Shown here: positions 52,939 to 61,744 of the stretch, one piece after another | How the letters are laid out: each line of letters starts with the position of its first letter | Numbering within the stretch: position 1 is the stretch's first letter | Assembly: GCA_036267135.1 (NCBI GenBank) | Contig: DATAWQ010000068.1 | Coordinates: 1-64,000 of the forward strand | Origin: PALSA-505 sp036267135 | GTDB lineage: Bacteria > Actinomycetota > Actinomycetes > Streptosporangiales > Streptosporangiaceae | Reading direction: 5' to 3' | Length of the DNA stretch: 64,000 nt | Made by a program: the position numbers and the translations under genes | The notes under the pieces: model-generated | What the model was told of the DNA's origin: nothing | Databases searched by the model: none | The model's input: only the letters and a program-made list of their open reading frames with translations

Positions 52939-53259
52939 TCAGATATCACCGCCGAATTCGGTCTCGAGCGCTGCCCGCTGGTTGGCACCAAGGCCACCAA
53001 CGCGCCGGGACTCGGCGATGCCGAGCCGCTCCATGATCTGCCGGGCTCGCACCTTGCCAACGCCGGGCATCGACTCAAGCAGGGCGGAGACCTTCATCTT
53101 GCCTATCACGTCATCCGACTTGCCATCCTTGAGCACCTGGGGCAGCGTCGTGGAGCCGCGCTTGAGGCGATTCTTGACCTCCGCGCGCTCTTTGCGGGCC
53201 CGGGCCGCCTTCTCCAGGGCGGCAGCACGCTGCTCGGGTGTGAGGGGAGGAAGTGCCAC
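52939..53259 (-). CDS. mihF: Mycobacterial-type integration host factor
   Basis: 106 residues from GTG 53259 (GAGGTGA upstream). mIHF signature: LTPEQRAAALEKAARARKERAEVKNRLKRG, the helix-two-turns-helix ESMPGVGKVRARQIMERLGIAESRRVGGLG and the C-terminus near FGGDI. A nucleoid DNA-bending protein essential in mycobacteria and involved in development in Streptomyces. Upstream of gmk, as expected. Confidence 0.97.
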   Translation of the reverse strand: MALPPLTPEQRAAALEKAARARKERAEVKNRLKRGSTTLPQVLKDGKSDDVIGKMKVSALLESMPGVGKVRARQIMERLGIAESRRVGGLGANQRAALETEFGGDI

Positions 53260-53582
53260 GCCGGTTCACCTCGGGTTTCGTATCGAAAAACTCGCTTCGG
53301 GAGGGGAAACTAGCGAGTTCGGCGCGCTACGGCAACGTGAACACCCGTTTGTCGTGTCACAAATTGCCGATAACTACCATCCGCTAATGACCGAATACTA
53401 AACGCTACGACCTTGGACCGGAAGCGGGTTCCGCATCAGGGCACCTCAGCCGGGCCTCCGGGGCACTACCGGGGCAAATGCCCAGGTGTCAGGTTACGGC
53501 CAGGCCATCGGTCCGGGTTTCTTCTCCTCGGCGGTCAGAGTACGGGTCGTCATGACGCAGATTGGGACGGCCGGCCAAGATT
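53260..53582. other. Non-coding gap upstream of mihF
   Basis: About 320 bases with no gene. The AT-rich part (53275-53405) is the probable promoter and leader of mihF. pyrF, the usual upstream neighbour, is not here. Confidence 0.7.
53289..53319 (-). promoter_or_regulatory. Inverted repeat AACTCGCT-N15-AGCGAGTT in the mihF leader
   Basis: 8-base arms at 53289-53296 and 53312-53319, about 30 bases upstream of the mihF start. Could be a leader hairpin or an operator. Confidence 0.4.
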
Positions 53583-53909
53583 TTAATTTCGCCGCATTGA
53601 CCCAGGCGCACGGCGCCGGGCCTTGTTGGCCGCTTTGGTGACGGGTTCGGCGGCCAGCTTGGCCAGCACGGCCCGGGCCGCGGTGACCAGATCCTCGGGC
53701 CGGTTCAGCAAATCAGGATCGACCGGCTGATATTTCCAGCGGTCATCTTGGCGCGACCTGAATCGGAATTCGCCGTCCCACGCGGCCGCGAACAACAGGC
53801 CGCGGTGATAAAAACCCCAGCCGCTGAAGACGCGGCGAACCTCCAGCCCGTCCAGAGCGCCGAGCGCCTCCTCCGCATCAATGCGGATCTCGTCCTCCGC
53901 CTGCCCCAC
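53583..53909 (-). CDS. TfoX N-terminal domain-like protein
   Basis: 108 residues. The core LDGLEVRRVFSGWGFYHRGLLFAAAWDGEFRFR matches the TfoX-N fold (RRMFGGWG..G.MF). The C-terminal 25 residues are basic and disordered. TfoX-N proteins occur alone in many actinobacteria with no proven role; competence control cannot be inferred. Single gene, 73 bases upstream of the MreB-like gene's stop side. Confidence 0.8.
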   Translation of the reverse strand: MGQAEDEIRIDAEEALGALDGLEVRRVFSGWGFYHRGLLFAAAWDGEFRFRSRQDDRWKYQPVDPDLLNRPEDLVTAARAVLAKLAAEPVTKAANKARRRAPGSMRRN

Positions 53910-53983
53910 AGCCGCAGCCTACGCGCGCGGAACGGGGGCAGGGCGGCGGGGAGAGGGGGCAGACGATGTGGGCGTGGCCGGGA

Positions 53984-54985
53984 TCAGGGGGCGAGGGTGG
54001 CGGTCAACGGGTCGCCGCGTTCGAGTATCTCGGCGGCGCCGCGGACGACGCAGCGCAGGGGTTCGTTCACCACCACGGCGGGGATGCCGGCGATGGCTTC
54101 GATGCGGTCGGCCAGGCCTGGCAGCAGGGCACCGCCGCCGGCCAGGCGGATCTTGCCGCGGACGACGTCCTCGGCGAGGTTGGGCGGGATCTCCGCCAGC
54201 ATTTCCTCCACCGAGTCGACGATCGCCGTGACCACGTGCTCGAGCGCCCCGGCGATGAGCGAGGCGGGCACCTGCTCGGTGCGGGGGGTACGGCGGGCGG
54301 CGTCGATACCGACCGTTTCGGCCAGTCCGGTGCCGCCGCCGCCCAGCCCGAGCGTCATCTTGAGCCGCCTGGCCGCGTTGCGGCCCAGGAGGATGCCGAG
54401 TTCGGCTCTGACGGTGTCCACGATGGCCTCGTCCATGGCGTTGCCACCCACGCGCAGCGACTTGACCCGGACCAGGTGAGCCCCGGCCACCACGGCGGCC
54501 TCGGTGGTCCCGCCGCCCACGTCCACGATGAGGGCGCCCGCCCCGGCGGCCAGGTCGAGTCCCGCGCCCGCGGCGGCCGCCACCGGCTCGTCCACCAGGC
54601 GCACGGTGCAGCGCGGCTTCGGCGCGCTGGCCGCGGCGGCCAGGGACTGCCGTTCCACATCGGTGGCGCCGCTGGGCACGCAGATCACGGCCGTGGGTTT
54701 CAGCAGGGTGCGGCGCAGTTTGGCCCGCCGCAGGAAATGCTGCAGCATGACCACCGCGGCGCCCAGGTCGGCGACGACACCGTCCCTGAGTGGGTGGATG
54801 ACCTCGATGTCCTGGGGGTCCTTCCCGGCCAGCGCGTCGGCGGCCGCGCCTGCCGCGGCGACCTTGCCGGTGAGCCGGTCGAACGCGACCGCGGATGGCT
54901 CGTCGACCAGCAGCCCGCGGCCGGCCACCCAGACCAGGGTGTTGACCGTGCCGAGATCAATCGCCACACCCGCCCGGAACCTCAT
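53984..54985 (-). CDS. Lone MreB/Mbl-like actin-fold protein
   Basis: 333 residues from ATG 54985 (a longer frame to 55588 overlaps the YCII gene out of frame). Actin-type nucleotide motifs: phosphate-1 AIDLGTVNTLVWV, phosphate-2 IVDVGGGTTEAAV, adenosine LAGGGALLPGLADRI. MreB-family features (ICVPSGATDVERQSL, RVGGNAMDEAIV) are clear but no MreC, MreD or PBP2 gene is adjacent. It may be a second, divergent MreB used in sporulation or envelope control (inference). Confidence 0.9.
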   Translation of the reverse strand: MRFRAGVAIDLGTVNTLVWVAGRGLLVDEPSAVAFDRLTGKVAAAGAAADALAGKDPQDIEVIHPLRDGVVADLGAAVVMLQHFLRRAKLRRTLLKPTAVICVPSGATDVERQSLAAAASAPKPRCTVRLVDEPVAAAAGAGLDLAAGAGALIVDVGGGTTEAAVVAGAHLVRVKSLRVGGNAMDEAIVDTVRAELGILLGRNAARRLKMTLGLGGGGTGLAETVGIDAARRTPRTEQVPASLIAGALEHVVTAIVDSVEEMLAEIPPNLAEDVVRGKIRLAGGGALLPGLADRIEAIAGIPAVVVNEPLRCVVRGAAEILERGDPLTATLAP

Positions 54986-55173
54986 GAACTCCCGCCTCCG
55001 ACCCGACAACCCCCGCTCCGTCAGCTTAGGGGGCATGCCCGTCCGCCGTGGGCGGTCGGGGTGAGCGGCGATGGCCGGGGGCGAAGAGGCCCTGGTGGGC
55101 AGCGCCGGCCCGGGTGAGCAGAAGGGTCTTGCCCACGGTGGCCCGGGCGCCGATGGCGGCGGGACGGGTGAGG

Positions 55174-55542
55174 TCAGGACGGGCGCGGGTCGCCGCAGGT
55201 GGCGTGCTTGAGCGGCCAGACCTCGATGGGCAGGGTGATGGCTTTGGCGAGCTTGCGGCCCCATTCGAGCGCGGCGTCCAGGTCGGGGGCATCGACCACG
55301 GTGAAGCCGCCGATGTGCTCCTTGCCTTCCAGGTAAGGCCCGTCGGTCATCAGCACGTCGCCGTCCTTCACCTTCATGACGGTCGCGGTGCTGGGCGCGT
55401 GCAGGCCGCCGGTGAAGACCCAGACGCCCGCGGCCTTCATCTCGGCGTTGACCGCCTGGACGTCCCGCATGATCGGCTCCAGGAACTCCGGCGGCGGCGG
55501 GTCGCCGTCGGGCTGATAGATGGTGAGCATGTAGTTCGGCAT
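55174..55542 (-). CDS. YCII-related (DGPF) domain protein
   Basis: 122 residues. YCII fold: MLTIYQPDGDPPPPE at the start, the MTDGPYLEGKEHIGGFTVVDAPDLDAALEWG core with the DGP motif and the EVWPL end. Often encoded beside ECF sigma factors; none here. 121 bases downstream of the LanB-like gene on the same strand, possibly part of the same transcript but probably unrelated. Confidence 0.92.
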   Translation of the reverse strand: MPNYMLTIYQPDGDPPPPEFLEPIMRDVQAVNAEMKAAGVWVFTGGLHAPSTATVMKVKDGDVLMTDGPYLEGKEHIGGFTVVDAPDLDAALEWGRKLAKAITLPIEVWPLKHATCGDPRPS

Positions 55543-55663
55543 TACGTGCCTCCACGGGCTGGCGCCGGCCCGTTGGCCGGTCTGTCACTGCCTACACGAA
55601 CGCCCGGTGGCCCGATCGACATCGGTGGCCGGGATTTATCAGCCACGACGATAACGGGCGTGG

Positions 55664-58162
55664 TCAGGCGCCGGTGGCGTCGAAGGCGACCAGGCGGAAC
55701 TCCGAGGCATAGCGGTGCCCGGCCCGGTCGGGCAGCCACATCTCCCCCAGGTCCGGCAGCATCTCGGTGACGGAGAACGCCTGCTCCCCCGCCTCGGCCG
55801 TCCTGCGCACCTCTTTGGCCAGGATGTTGACCAGCGGCAGGCTCGCGAAGTCCACGCCGATGGGCTTGCGCTCCACCGGCAGCACGGCGAACACCCGCTC
55901 GGGCAGGCCGTGCCCGGCCCGCCAGGCGCGGGCGGCGGCGAACCTTGACGACTCGTCCTTGACGAACGCCCAGCCGGTGTCCGCGGCGCGGAACGTCCAC
56001 GACTCGCGGGCGATGACCAGGCGGTCCACGGTGATCCTGGGCCGGTGCGGCGCCGCGGCGAACGGGCGGAAGGAGTCGACCACGGCCGTGCTGAGTATCT
56101 CGCCGATGACCTCCAGCAGGTCGTAGCCGACGCCGGTTTCCGCGGACACCACGCGAAGCTCGCCGTCACGGCGGCAGACCGTGAGGCCGGCACCGGCCAG
56201 TACCGGTCCAGGCGGCTCGACCGAGGACGGTTCGCCCGACCAGGACCAGTAGGTGTACCGCGGCGAAAGCAGCGCGATCGGCGGCCAGACCCGGGAGGAT
56301 ACGAACGGTGAGCTCTTGGGCAGGGCCGCATAGATCCGCTGGTCGCCGAAGTCCGCCTCGGCCGCGGCCAGCAGGCGGCGCGGGTCGTCGTGGTGCTGGA
56401 CGAAGAACCGGCTTTCCAGGCTGTTGACGGCCAGGTGCAGTTCGCCGAGCACGAGCAGGAAGTCGCCCCGCCGCACGGCCTCAGGGCCGGTGGCGGCGAT
56501 CATGATGTCCGGCGAGTGGTGGACCGCGGTGCGCCAGGGCACGGTGGCGCCGCCGAACTCGCGGGTGGCCGCCTGGGCCAGGGCGGCGGAGCTCACCTCG
56601 TGGCGGCGGGCGCCGTCGGGCCAGCTCAGCACCTGAAGCCAGCGGCGCTGGAACTCCAGCACCGCGGCCTGCACCGGGGGCGGCAGCGCGTGACCGGTGG
56701 CGGTGAGGTCGGGGGCGGCCAGGGCGATCAGGTGGCCGAGCGGCACCTGCGCGGATCCGTTGCCGGTGGCCTCGCCGGTGTACAGGGCCGCGAACAGGTC
56801 CCGGTATTCGGCGGCGGCCCTGGCGACCAGCCAGCGCGCGCTGTCCAGCAGCAGGCCGAGTGGCGCCGCCAGTTCGCCGAGCACCGCGCGTCCTACCGTC
56901 ACCGCCACGTTCCGCCTGGCGTCCTGGTAGACCAGGGTCCGGCCGGCGTAGGCCTCACCGGCTCTGCGGGTGGCCCCGGCCCCGGTGAACTCGCCGAAGA
57001 CGTCGGCGAGTTCGGCGGCCCGTTTGACGAGATCGTCGGCGTCGTGCGCGTCGGCCATGGCGTCGCGGGCCGCGGTCAGCGCGTCCAGGCGGGCCAGGGC
57101 GGATCCCCGCGCGGCCGGATCGCCGACGGCTTCCAGCTTGCGGCGCAGCGCGCGCTCGGGCCAGGAGTCCACGGGTCCGTCCAGGCCCAGATGTACCGCG
57201 CCGAGCTGCGCGAGCCGGATCAGCGCCCGCAGCCGTACGCCCCTGCCGCCGCTCCCGGCGCCCCCCAGGCTCCCCGCCGCGCCCCCCGGGCTGCCCGCCG
57301 CGTCTCCCGCGCCCCCCGCCGCGTCCCCCGGGCGAATAGGTGAATCAGCTGTCACCTGATCCACCGAACCGGCAGTCACCTGACCCACCGAACCGGCTAT
57401 CACCTGACCCACCGTGCGGCGGCCGTCGCACCAGGCGAGCACGGCGACCTCGGCGTCGGTAAGCTCCGCGGCCGGCCGCAGCGGCCGGCGCAGGGTACGG
57501 CCGGTCACCAGCACGGCCAGGGCCGGCCGGGGTATCAGCGAACCCGACAGCTCCGGCTGGCGGGCCAGCGCCCGGGCGAACGCGTCGATAGCCCACATCT
57601 CGAAGTGCGTGGTCCGGCCGGCCAGCAGTTCTTCGCCCGGTGTCACCGGCAAGCCGGCCACGCCCGGTGAGAGTTCGACCCAGCCGACCGGGCCGAAGAA
57701 GCCGATGGTGTCGTTCTTCAGCAGGTACCGCTGCAGGTAGCGGACCACGGCGGACTCGTGCAGGCGGCCACGGACGTTGCGCCGCTCGCCACGCACCAGC
57801 TTGTCCAGGCAGGCGCCGATCAGGGCTGGATTCTGCCAGGCCACCGCCTCCCGGAACGCGGGGTCGGCGGCGACCTTGGCGACCGCGGCCGTTAGCCGGG
57901 CCCCCGCGGCCTGGAAGGTGCCGGCCAGGTCCGCACCCGCGGGGCCGCCGGGTCCGCCGGACCGCTCGGCCGTGTCGACCGCGTCGGCCAGCTCACGGTC
58001 GCACACGGCCAGCAGCCCGCTGGCGGGAAACCCGGCGCTGCGCAGCGCGCCCTCCCGCCACAGGCTCCAGCCGGTCTGCCCGAGCGGCACCAGGTGCGCG
58101 GGGCCGTCCTGCCCCAAGCGCGCGGGCCCGGTCTCCCCCGGGTCGGTGGCCGGGGGGATCAC
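55664..58162 (-). CDS. LanB-like (lantibiotic dehydratase N-terminal, glutamylation-type) protein
   Basis: 832 residues. Family features: the YLQRYLLKNDTIGFFGPVGW motif near residue 148, and the C-terminal run PRITVDRLVIARESWTF..HGLPERVFAVLPVERKPIGVDF. It covers the glutamyl-tRNA-dependent glutamylation region only; no elimination (SpaB_C-like) domain is visible, as in split LanB and amino-acyl-adding PEARL relatives. A 24-bp tandem repeat (57349-57414) gives a GQVTAGSV linker near residue 255. Its ATG overlaps the stop of the C-A-T NRPS gene by 4 bases, so it should act on that assembly line, perhaps dehydrating or extending a carrier-bound peptide (inference). No precursor peptide gene is seen. 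Confidence 0.88.
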   Translation of the reverse strand: MIPPATDPGETGPARLGQDGPAHLVPLGQTGWSLWREGALRSAGFPASGLLAVCDRELADAVDTAERSGGPGGPAGADLAGTFQAAGARLTAAVAKVAADPAFREAVAWQNPALIGACLDKLVRGERRNVRGRLHESAVVRYLQRYLLKNDTIGFFGPVGWVELSPGVAGLPVTPGEELLAGRTTHFEMWAIDAFARALARQPELSGSLIPRPALAVLVTGRTLRRPLRPAAELTDAEVAVLAWCDGRRTVGQVIAGSVGQVTAGSVDQVTADSPIRPGDAAGGAGDAAGSPGGAAGSLGGAGSGGRGVRLRALIRLAQLGAVHLGLDGPVDSWPERALRRKLEAVGDPAARGSALARLDALTAARDAMADAHDADDLVKRAAELADVFGEFTGAGATRRAGEAYAGRTLVYQDARRNVAVTVGRAVLGELAAPLGLLLDSARWLVARAAAEYRDLFAALYTGEATGNGSAQVPLGHLIALAAPDLTATGHALPPPVQAAVLEFQRRWLQVLSWPDGARRHEVSSAALAQAATREFGGATVPWRTAVHHSPDIMIAATGPEAVRRGDFLLVLGELHLAVNSLESRFFVQHHDDPRRLLAAAEADFGDQRIYAALPKSSPFVSSRVWPPIALLSPRYTYWSWSGEPSSVEPPGPVLAGAGLTVCRRDGELRVVSAETGVGYDLLEVIGEILSTAVVDSFRPFAAAPHRPRITVDRLVIARESWTFRAADTGWAFVKDESSRFAAARAWRAGHGLPERVFAVLPVERKPIGVDFASLPLVNILAKEVRRTAEAGEQAFSVTEMLPDLGEMWLPDRAGHRYASEFRLVAFDATGA

Positions 58163-61100
58163 GGGCTCTCGCCGTCGCTGCCGAGCACGGCCAGCAGGGC
58201 GGCGGCTTCCGCATCAGACAGCGCGTCCAGGTCGATGCCATCCGATGGCCCCACGGACCCGGCCGCCGCCCCCGCACCAGCACCAGCACCGGCGTCCGGA
58301 TCGTCGACGGCAGCAGCCAGACCGGCCAGCGTGGGTTCGGCCAGGAACATCGAGAGCGGCACCGAGCACCCGAAGTCCTCCTCGACCTGGGCGAGCATCT
58401 TCGCCACCAGCAGCGAGTGGCCGCCGAGCCCGAAGAAGTCGTCCCCCGGCCCCGCGGCGGCCACCCCGAGCAACTCCTGCCACAGCGCCGCGATCCGCCG
58501 CTGCGTCTCGGTGCGGGCCGGCGCCACCGAGGCGTCCCCCACGGGCTTCGGCTCGGGTAGGGCGGCCTTGTCCACCTTGCCGTTCGGCGTCCACGGCAGC
58601 GCGTCCATCGGGACCAGGTGGTCGGGCACCAGGTAGGACGGCAGCCGCTCGGCCAGAAAGGCGCGCAGGTCCACAGCCGGGGCCTCGGTCACGGCGTACC
58701 CGGCTAGGCTGGGCCGGCCGCCCGCGCCGGGCCGCGCCACGACGACTGCGTCGCTGACCCCAGGGTGCTGGCGCAGCGTGGCGGCGATCTCCCCCGGCTC
58801 GATCCGGAAGCCACGGATCTTGACCTGGTCGTCCATCCGGCCGAGGAATTCGAGCCGCCCGTCGGCCAGCCACCTGGCCCGGTCGCCGGTCCGGTACATA
58901 CGCTGTCCCGGCGACCACGGGTCGGGCACGAAGACCGCCGCGGTCGCGGCCGGATCGCCGAGGTAGCCCCTGGTCACTCCCGCCCCGCCGATGCACAGCT
59001 CGCCGGGCACGCCGACCGGAACCCGATCCAGGCCGGCCAGCACGTAGGCCCGGATCCCGCCCAGCGGCCGGCCGATCGGCGGCCGGGCCGGGCCGCCGGG
59101 CAGCACCGGCGTGTGCGTGACGATGACCGTGGTCTCGGTCGGCCCGTAGTGGTTGACGAACGTGAACGGCAGCCCGCCGGGCGTGGTCCGCCTGATCGCG
59201 TCGCCCCCGGTGACCAGGTACCGCAGCGCGGTGCCGGCCGGCCAGGCCTCGTCCAGCATGGCCTCGGCCAGCGGCGTGGGCATGAACGTCCAGGTGATCT
59301 GCTGCGCGGCCAGCCACCGGGCCAGGTCGCGCGGGACCAGGCGGACGTCGTCGGGGGCCACGACGATCGTGCCGCCGGTGGCCAGGACCGGCCAGATCTC
59401 CCAGACCGACCCGTCGAAGGTGGGGCTGGCGATCAGCGTGGACCGCTCCCCCGGGCCCAGCCGGTAGGCGGACCTGAGCCAGCCGGTCAGGTTGGCCAGC
59501 CCACCGTGGGTGGCCTGCACACCCTTGGGCCGTCCGGTCGATCCTGACGTGTAGATCACGTAGGCGAGGCTGTCGGCCCGCACCGGGACGGCCGGCCGGG
59601 GCGGCGCCTGATCCGGGGGCTCGGCAGGCTGGTCGAGTAGCAACACGGGCCCGGCGAACGGGGGCAGCCCGGCGGCCAGCCCGGAGGTGGTGAGCAAGGC
59701 GGCAGCCCCCGACCCGGCCAGTAGCTCGCCGACCCGGTGCCGCGGGTAGCCGGGATCCAGCGGCAGGTACGCGGCCCCGGTCATCAGCACGGCCAGCTCG
59801 GCGGCCACCAGGTGGGCGGACCGGCCGGCGTACACGGCCACCACCGTCTCTGGCCCGGCGCCCAGGGCAGCCAGCGCGCCGGCCAGCCGCCCGGCCCGCC
59901 GATCCAGCTCGGCGTAGGTCAGGCTGACCGGGGGGTCGCTGACCGCGATCGCGTCCGGGTGGGCGCGCACCTGCTCGGCGATCAGCTCGGTCACCGGCAT
60001 GGCGCCGGTCACCGCGGGTCCGCGGCTCCAGGAATCGAGCTGCCTGGCCTCATCGCCGCCGACCAGGTTCAGCCGGGCGATCGTGGTCCGCGGCCTGGCC
60101 ACGGCGTCGGCGAGCAGGGTCAGGTAGTGGCCGGCCATTCGGGCAATGGTGGTGTCGTCGAACAGCTCGGTCGAGTGTTCCCAGATCATGGCCAGGTCGT
60201 CGTCCTCGGGCCGGGGCGCCCGGCCCAGCCGCTGCGCGCCCCGCGGTATGACGATCACGCTGAGGTCGGACTTGGCCGAGCCGTTGGCACGCTCGGTGAC
60301 CGCCCCGGTCAGGCCGCCGAAATCGAGGTCGGGCACGGCCGAGTCGTGGAAGCTGAACATGGTCTGGAACAGCGGGGTGCGCGACGGGTCACGGGCCGGG
60401 CCGATGGCGTCGATGAGCGCGTCCACCGGGGTATCGGCCCAGTCGAGAGCGTCAAGAACCGTCTCCTGAACTTGACCAATCAAGGTAATGAACGGCTGCG
60501 CACCGGACACTTTCGCCCGTAGCACCAGGGTGTTCACGAACATCCCGAGAAGCGGTTCGAGCTCGGGCAGGCTCCGGTTGGCCACGCCGCTGCCCACGAG
60601 CAGATCCCGCTGCCCGGTGTAGCGGTGCAGCAGCGCCGCGAAGCCCGCGTACATGGTGGCGAACAGCGACACCCGGTGCTCCCGGCTGAACGAGCGGAGC
60701 GCGCGGGACAGTCCGGCCGGGATCGGGATGCGCGGCGCGGCGCCGCGGAACGTCATGACCGGTGACCTGGGCCGGTCGGCCGGCAGCTCCAGCACGGTGG
60801 GCGCGCCGGCCAGCCGGGCGGTCCAGTGGTCCACGTGCGCGGCCAGCACCTCGCCCCGCATCCAGTCCCGCTGCCAGATCGTGTAGTCCGCGTACTGGAC
60901 GGCCAGTTCGGGCAGTGGCGACGGCTGGCCGGCCGCGAAGGCCGGGTAGAGGACGCTCAGCTCGGACAGCATCACCGCGAGCGACCAGCCGTCGTGCACG
61001 AAGTGGTGCTCCACGTGCAGGAATGTGTTCTCGTCGGGGCCGTGCCGCAGCAGCACCCAGCGGGCCAGCGGCGGCCGGGTCAGGTCGAAGGGCTTGCGCA

Positions 61101-61503
61101 ACTGCGCGGCGATGACCTTCTCGGCGTGTTCGGCGGGGACGTCGAGCACCCGCAGCGGGGCGCTGGCCTGGGCGGTCAGCCGCTGCTGGCCCACCCCGCC
61201 CACGCCCACAAAAGCGGTCCGCAGGATCTCGTGCCTGCGCACGATCTCGTCGAGCGCGGCCCGCAGCGCGCCGGTGTCCACCTGGCCGTGCAGGGACACC
61301 GTGGCCTGGAAGTTGTAGGCCAGGTTGCCGGGGGAAAGCTGCTCGAAGAACCAGACCCGCTCTTGGGGCAGCGACAACGGGACGGGCCCGGTCCGGTGGG
61401 CCGGGCGGATGCGCGGGCGGGCCGGCGGGGAAGCCAGGGCCGTAGGGTGCCGTTCCGCCCAGGGAGGTGAGTCCTGCGCCCGCGCGCGGGCCGGGGCGGT
61501 CAC
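58159..61503 (-). CDS. NRPS module, C-A-T
   Basis: 1114 residues from GTG 61503. Condensation at about 40-470 with HHFVHDG (intact HHxxxDG); adenylation at about 490-985 with YTSGSTGRPKGV, FDGSVWE, YGPTETT and KIRGFRIEPGEI; carrier at about 1015-1075 with GGHSLL for phosphopantetheine. No thioesterase or epimerase. The binding-pocket positions I can align read D-G-W-F-V-G-H-V-I, hydrophobic and loosely Leu-like, but low confidence. GTGA overlap with mbtH upstream and ATGA overlap with the LanB-like gene downstream. A dispersed-element copy lies in the C domain at 60489-60501. Confidence 0.95.
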   Translation of the reverse strand: MTAPARARAQDSPPWAERHPTALASPPARPRIRPAHRTGPVPLSLPQERVWFFEQLSPGNLAYNFQATVSLHGQVDTGALRAALDEIVRRHEILRTAFVGVGGVGQQRLTAQASAPLRVLDVPAEHAEKVIAAQLRKPFDLTRPPLARWVLLRHGPDENTFLHVEHHFVHDGWSLAVMLSELSVLYPAFAAGQPSPLPELAVQYADYTIWQRDWMRGEVLAAHVDHWTARLAGAPTVLELPADRPRSPVMTFRGAAPRIPIPAGLSRALRSFSREHRVSLFATMYAGFAALLHRYTGQRDLLVGSGVANRSLPELEPLLGMFVNTLVLRAKVSGAQPFITLIGQVQETVLDALDWADTPVDALIDAIGPARDPSRTPLFQTMFSFHDSAVPDLDFGGLTGAVTERANGSAKSDLSVIVIPRGAQRLGRAPRPEDDDLAMIWEHSTELFDDTTIARMAGHYLTLLADAVARPRTTIARLNLVGGDEARQLDSWSRGPAVTGAMPVTELIAEQVRAHPDAIAVSDPPVSLTYAELDRRAGRLAGALAALGAGPETVVAVYAGRSAHLVAAELAVLMTGAAYLPLDPGYPRHRVGELLAGSGAAALLTTSGLAAGLPPFAGPVLLLDQPAEPPDQAPPRPAVPVRADSLAYVIYTSGSTGRPKGVQATHGGLANLTGWLRSAYRLGPGERSTLIASPTFDGSVWEIWPVLATGGTIVVAPDDVRLVPRDLARWLAAQQITWTFMPTPLAEAMLDEAWPAGTALRYLVTGGDAIRRTTPGGLPFTFVNHYGPTETTVIVTHTPVLPGGPARPPIGRPLGGIRAYVLAGLDRVPVGVPGELCIGGAGVTRGYLGDPAATAAVFVPDPWSPGQRMYRTGDRARWLADGRLEFLGRMDDQVKIRGFRIEPGEIAATLRQHPGVSDAVVVARPGAGGRPSLAGYAVTEAPAVDLRAFLAERLPSYLVPDHLVPMDALPWTPNGKVDKAALPEPKPVGDASVAPARTETQRRIAALWQELLGVAAAGPGDDFFGLGGHSLLVAKMLAQVEEDFGCSVPLSMFLAEPTLAGLAAAVDDPDAGAGAGAGAAAGSVGPSDGIDLDALSDAEAAALLAVLGSDGESP
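60489..60501 (-). repeat. Dispersed element copy 6, inside the NRPS condensation domain
   Basis: The 13-base core appears in the coding strand and is read as AQPF in the segment VSGAQPFITLIGQ, which fits the normal C-domain alignment without extra residues. Confidence 0.85.
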
Positions 61504-61715
61504 GACCCGGCCGCCGTGGCAGGGCGGGCCAGGGCCCGGCGCAGGCTGAGCGGGCGCATGTCGGTCCAGACCTCGTCGATGTGGGCCAGGCAGTCCGCCT
61601 TGGGACCGGTGAAGCCGCCGTCACGCCAGCCGGGCGGCAGGTCGAGGCCGTCCGGCCAGATCGAGTACTGCTCCTCGTCGTTGAGCACCACGACGTAAGG
61701 CTGGGTGTCGTCCAT
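61500..61715 (-). CDS. MbtH-like protein
   Basis: 71 residues from ATG 61715 (GGAGGAAAG upstream). Signature NDEEQYSIWP, LPPGWRDGGF and DEVWTDMRPLSLR. Small chaperone that binds and activates NRPS adenylation domains; likely serves one or both flanking NRPS proteins. Its stop overlaps the GTG of the downstream NRPS. Confidence 0.96.
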   Translation of the reverse strand: MDDTQPYVVVLNDEEQYSIWPDGLDLPPGWRDGGFTGPKADCLAHIDEVWTDMRPLSLRRALARPATAAGS

Positions 61716-61744
61716 CGTCTTTCCTCCGGGTAGCAGGTCTGCGG

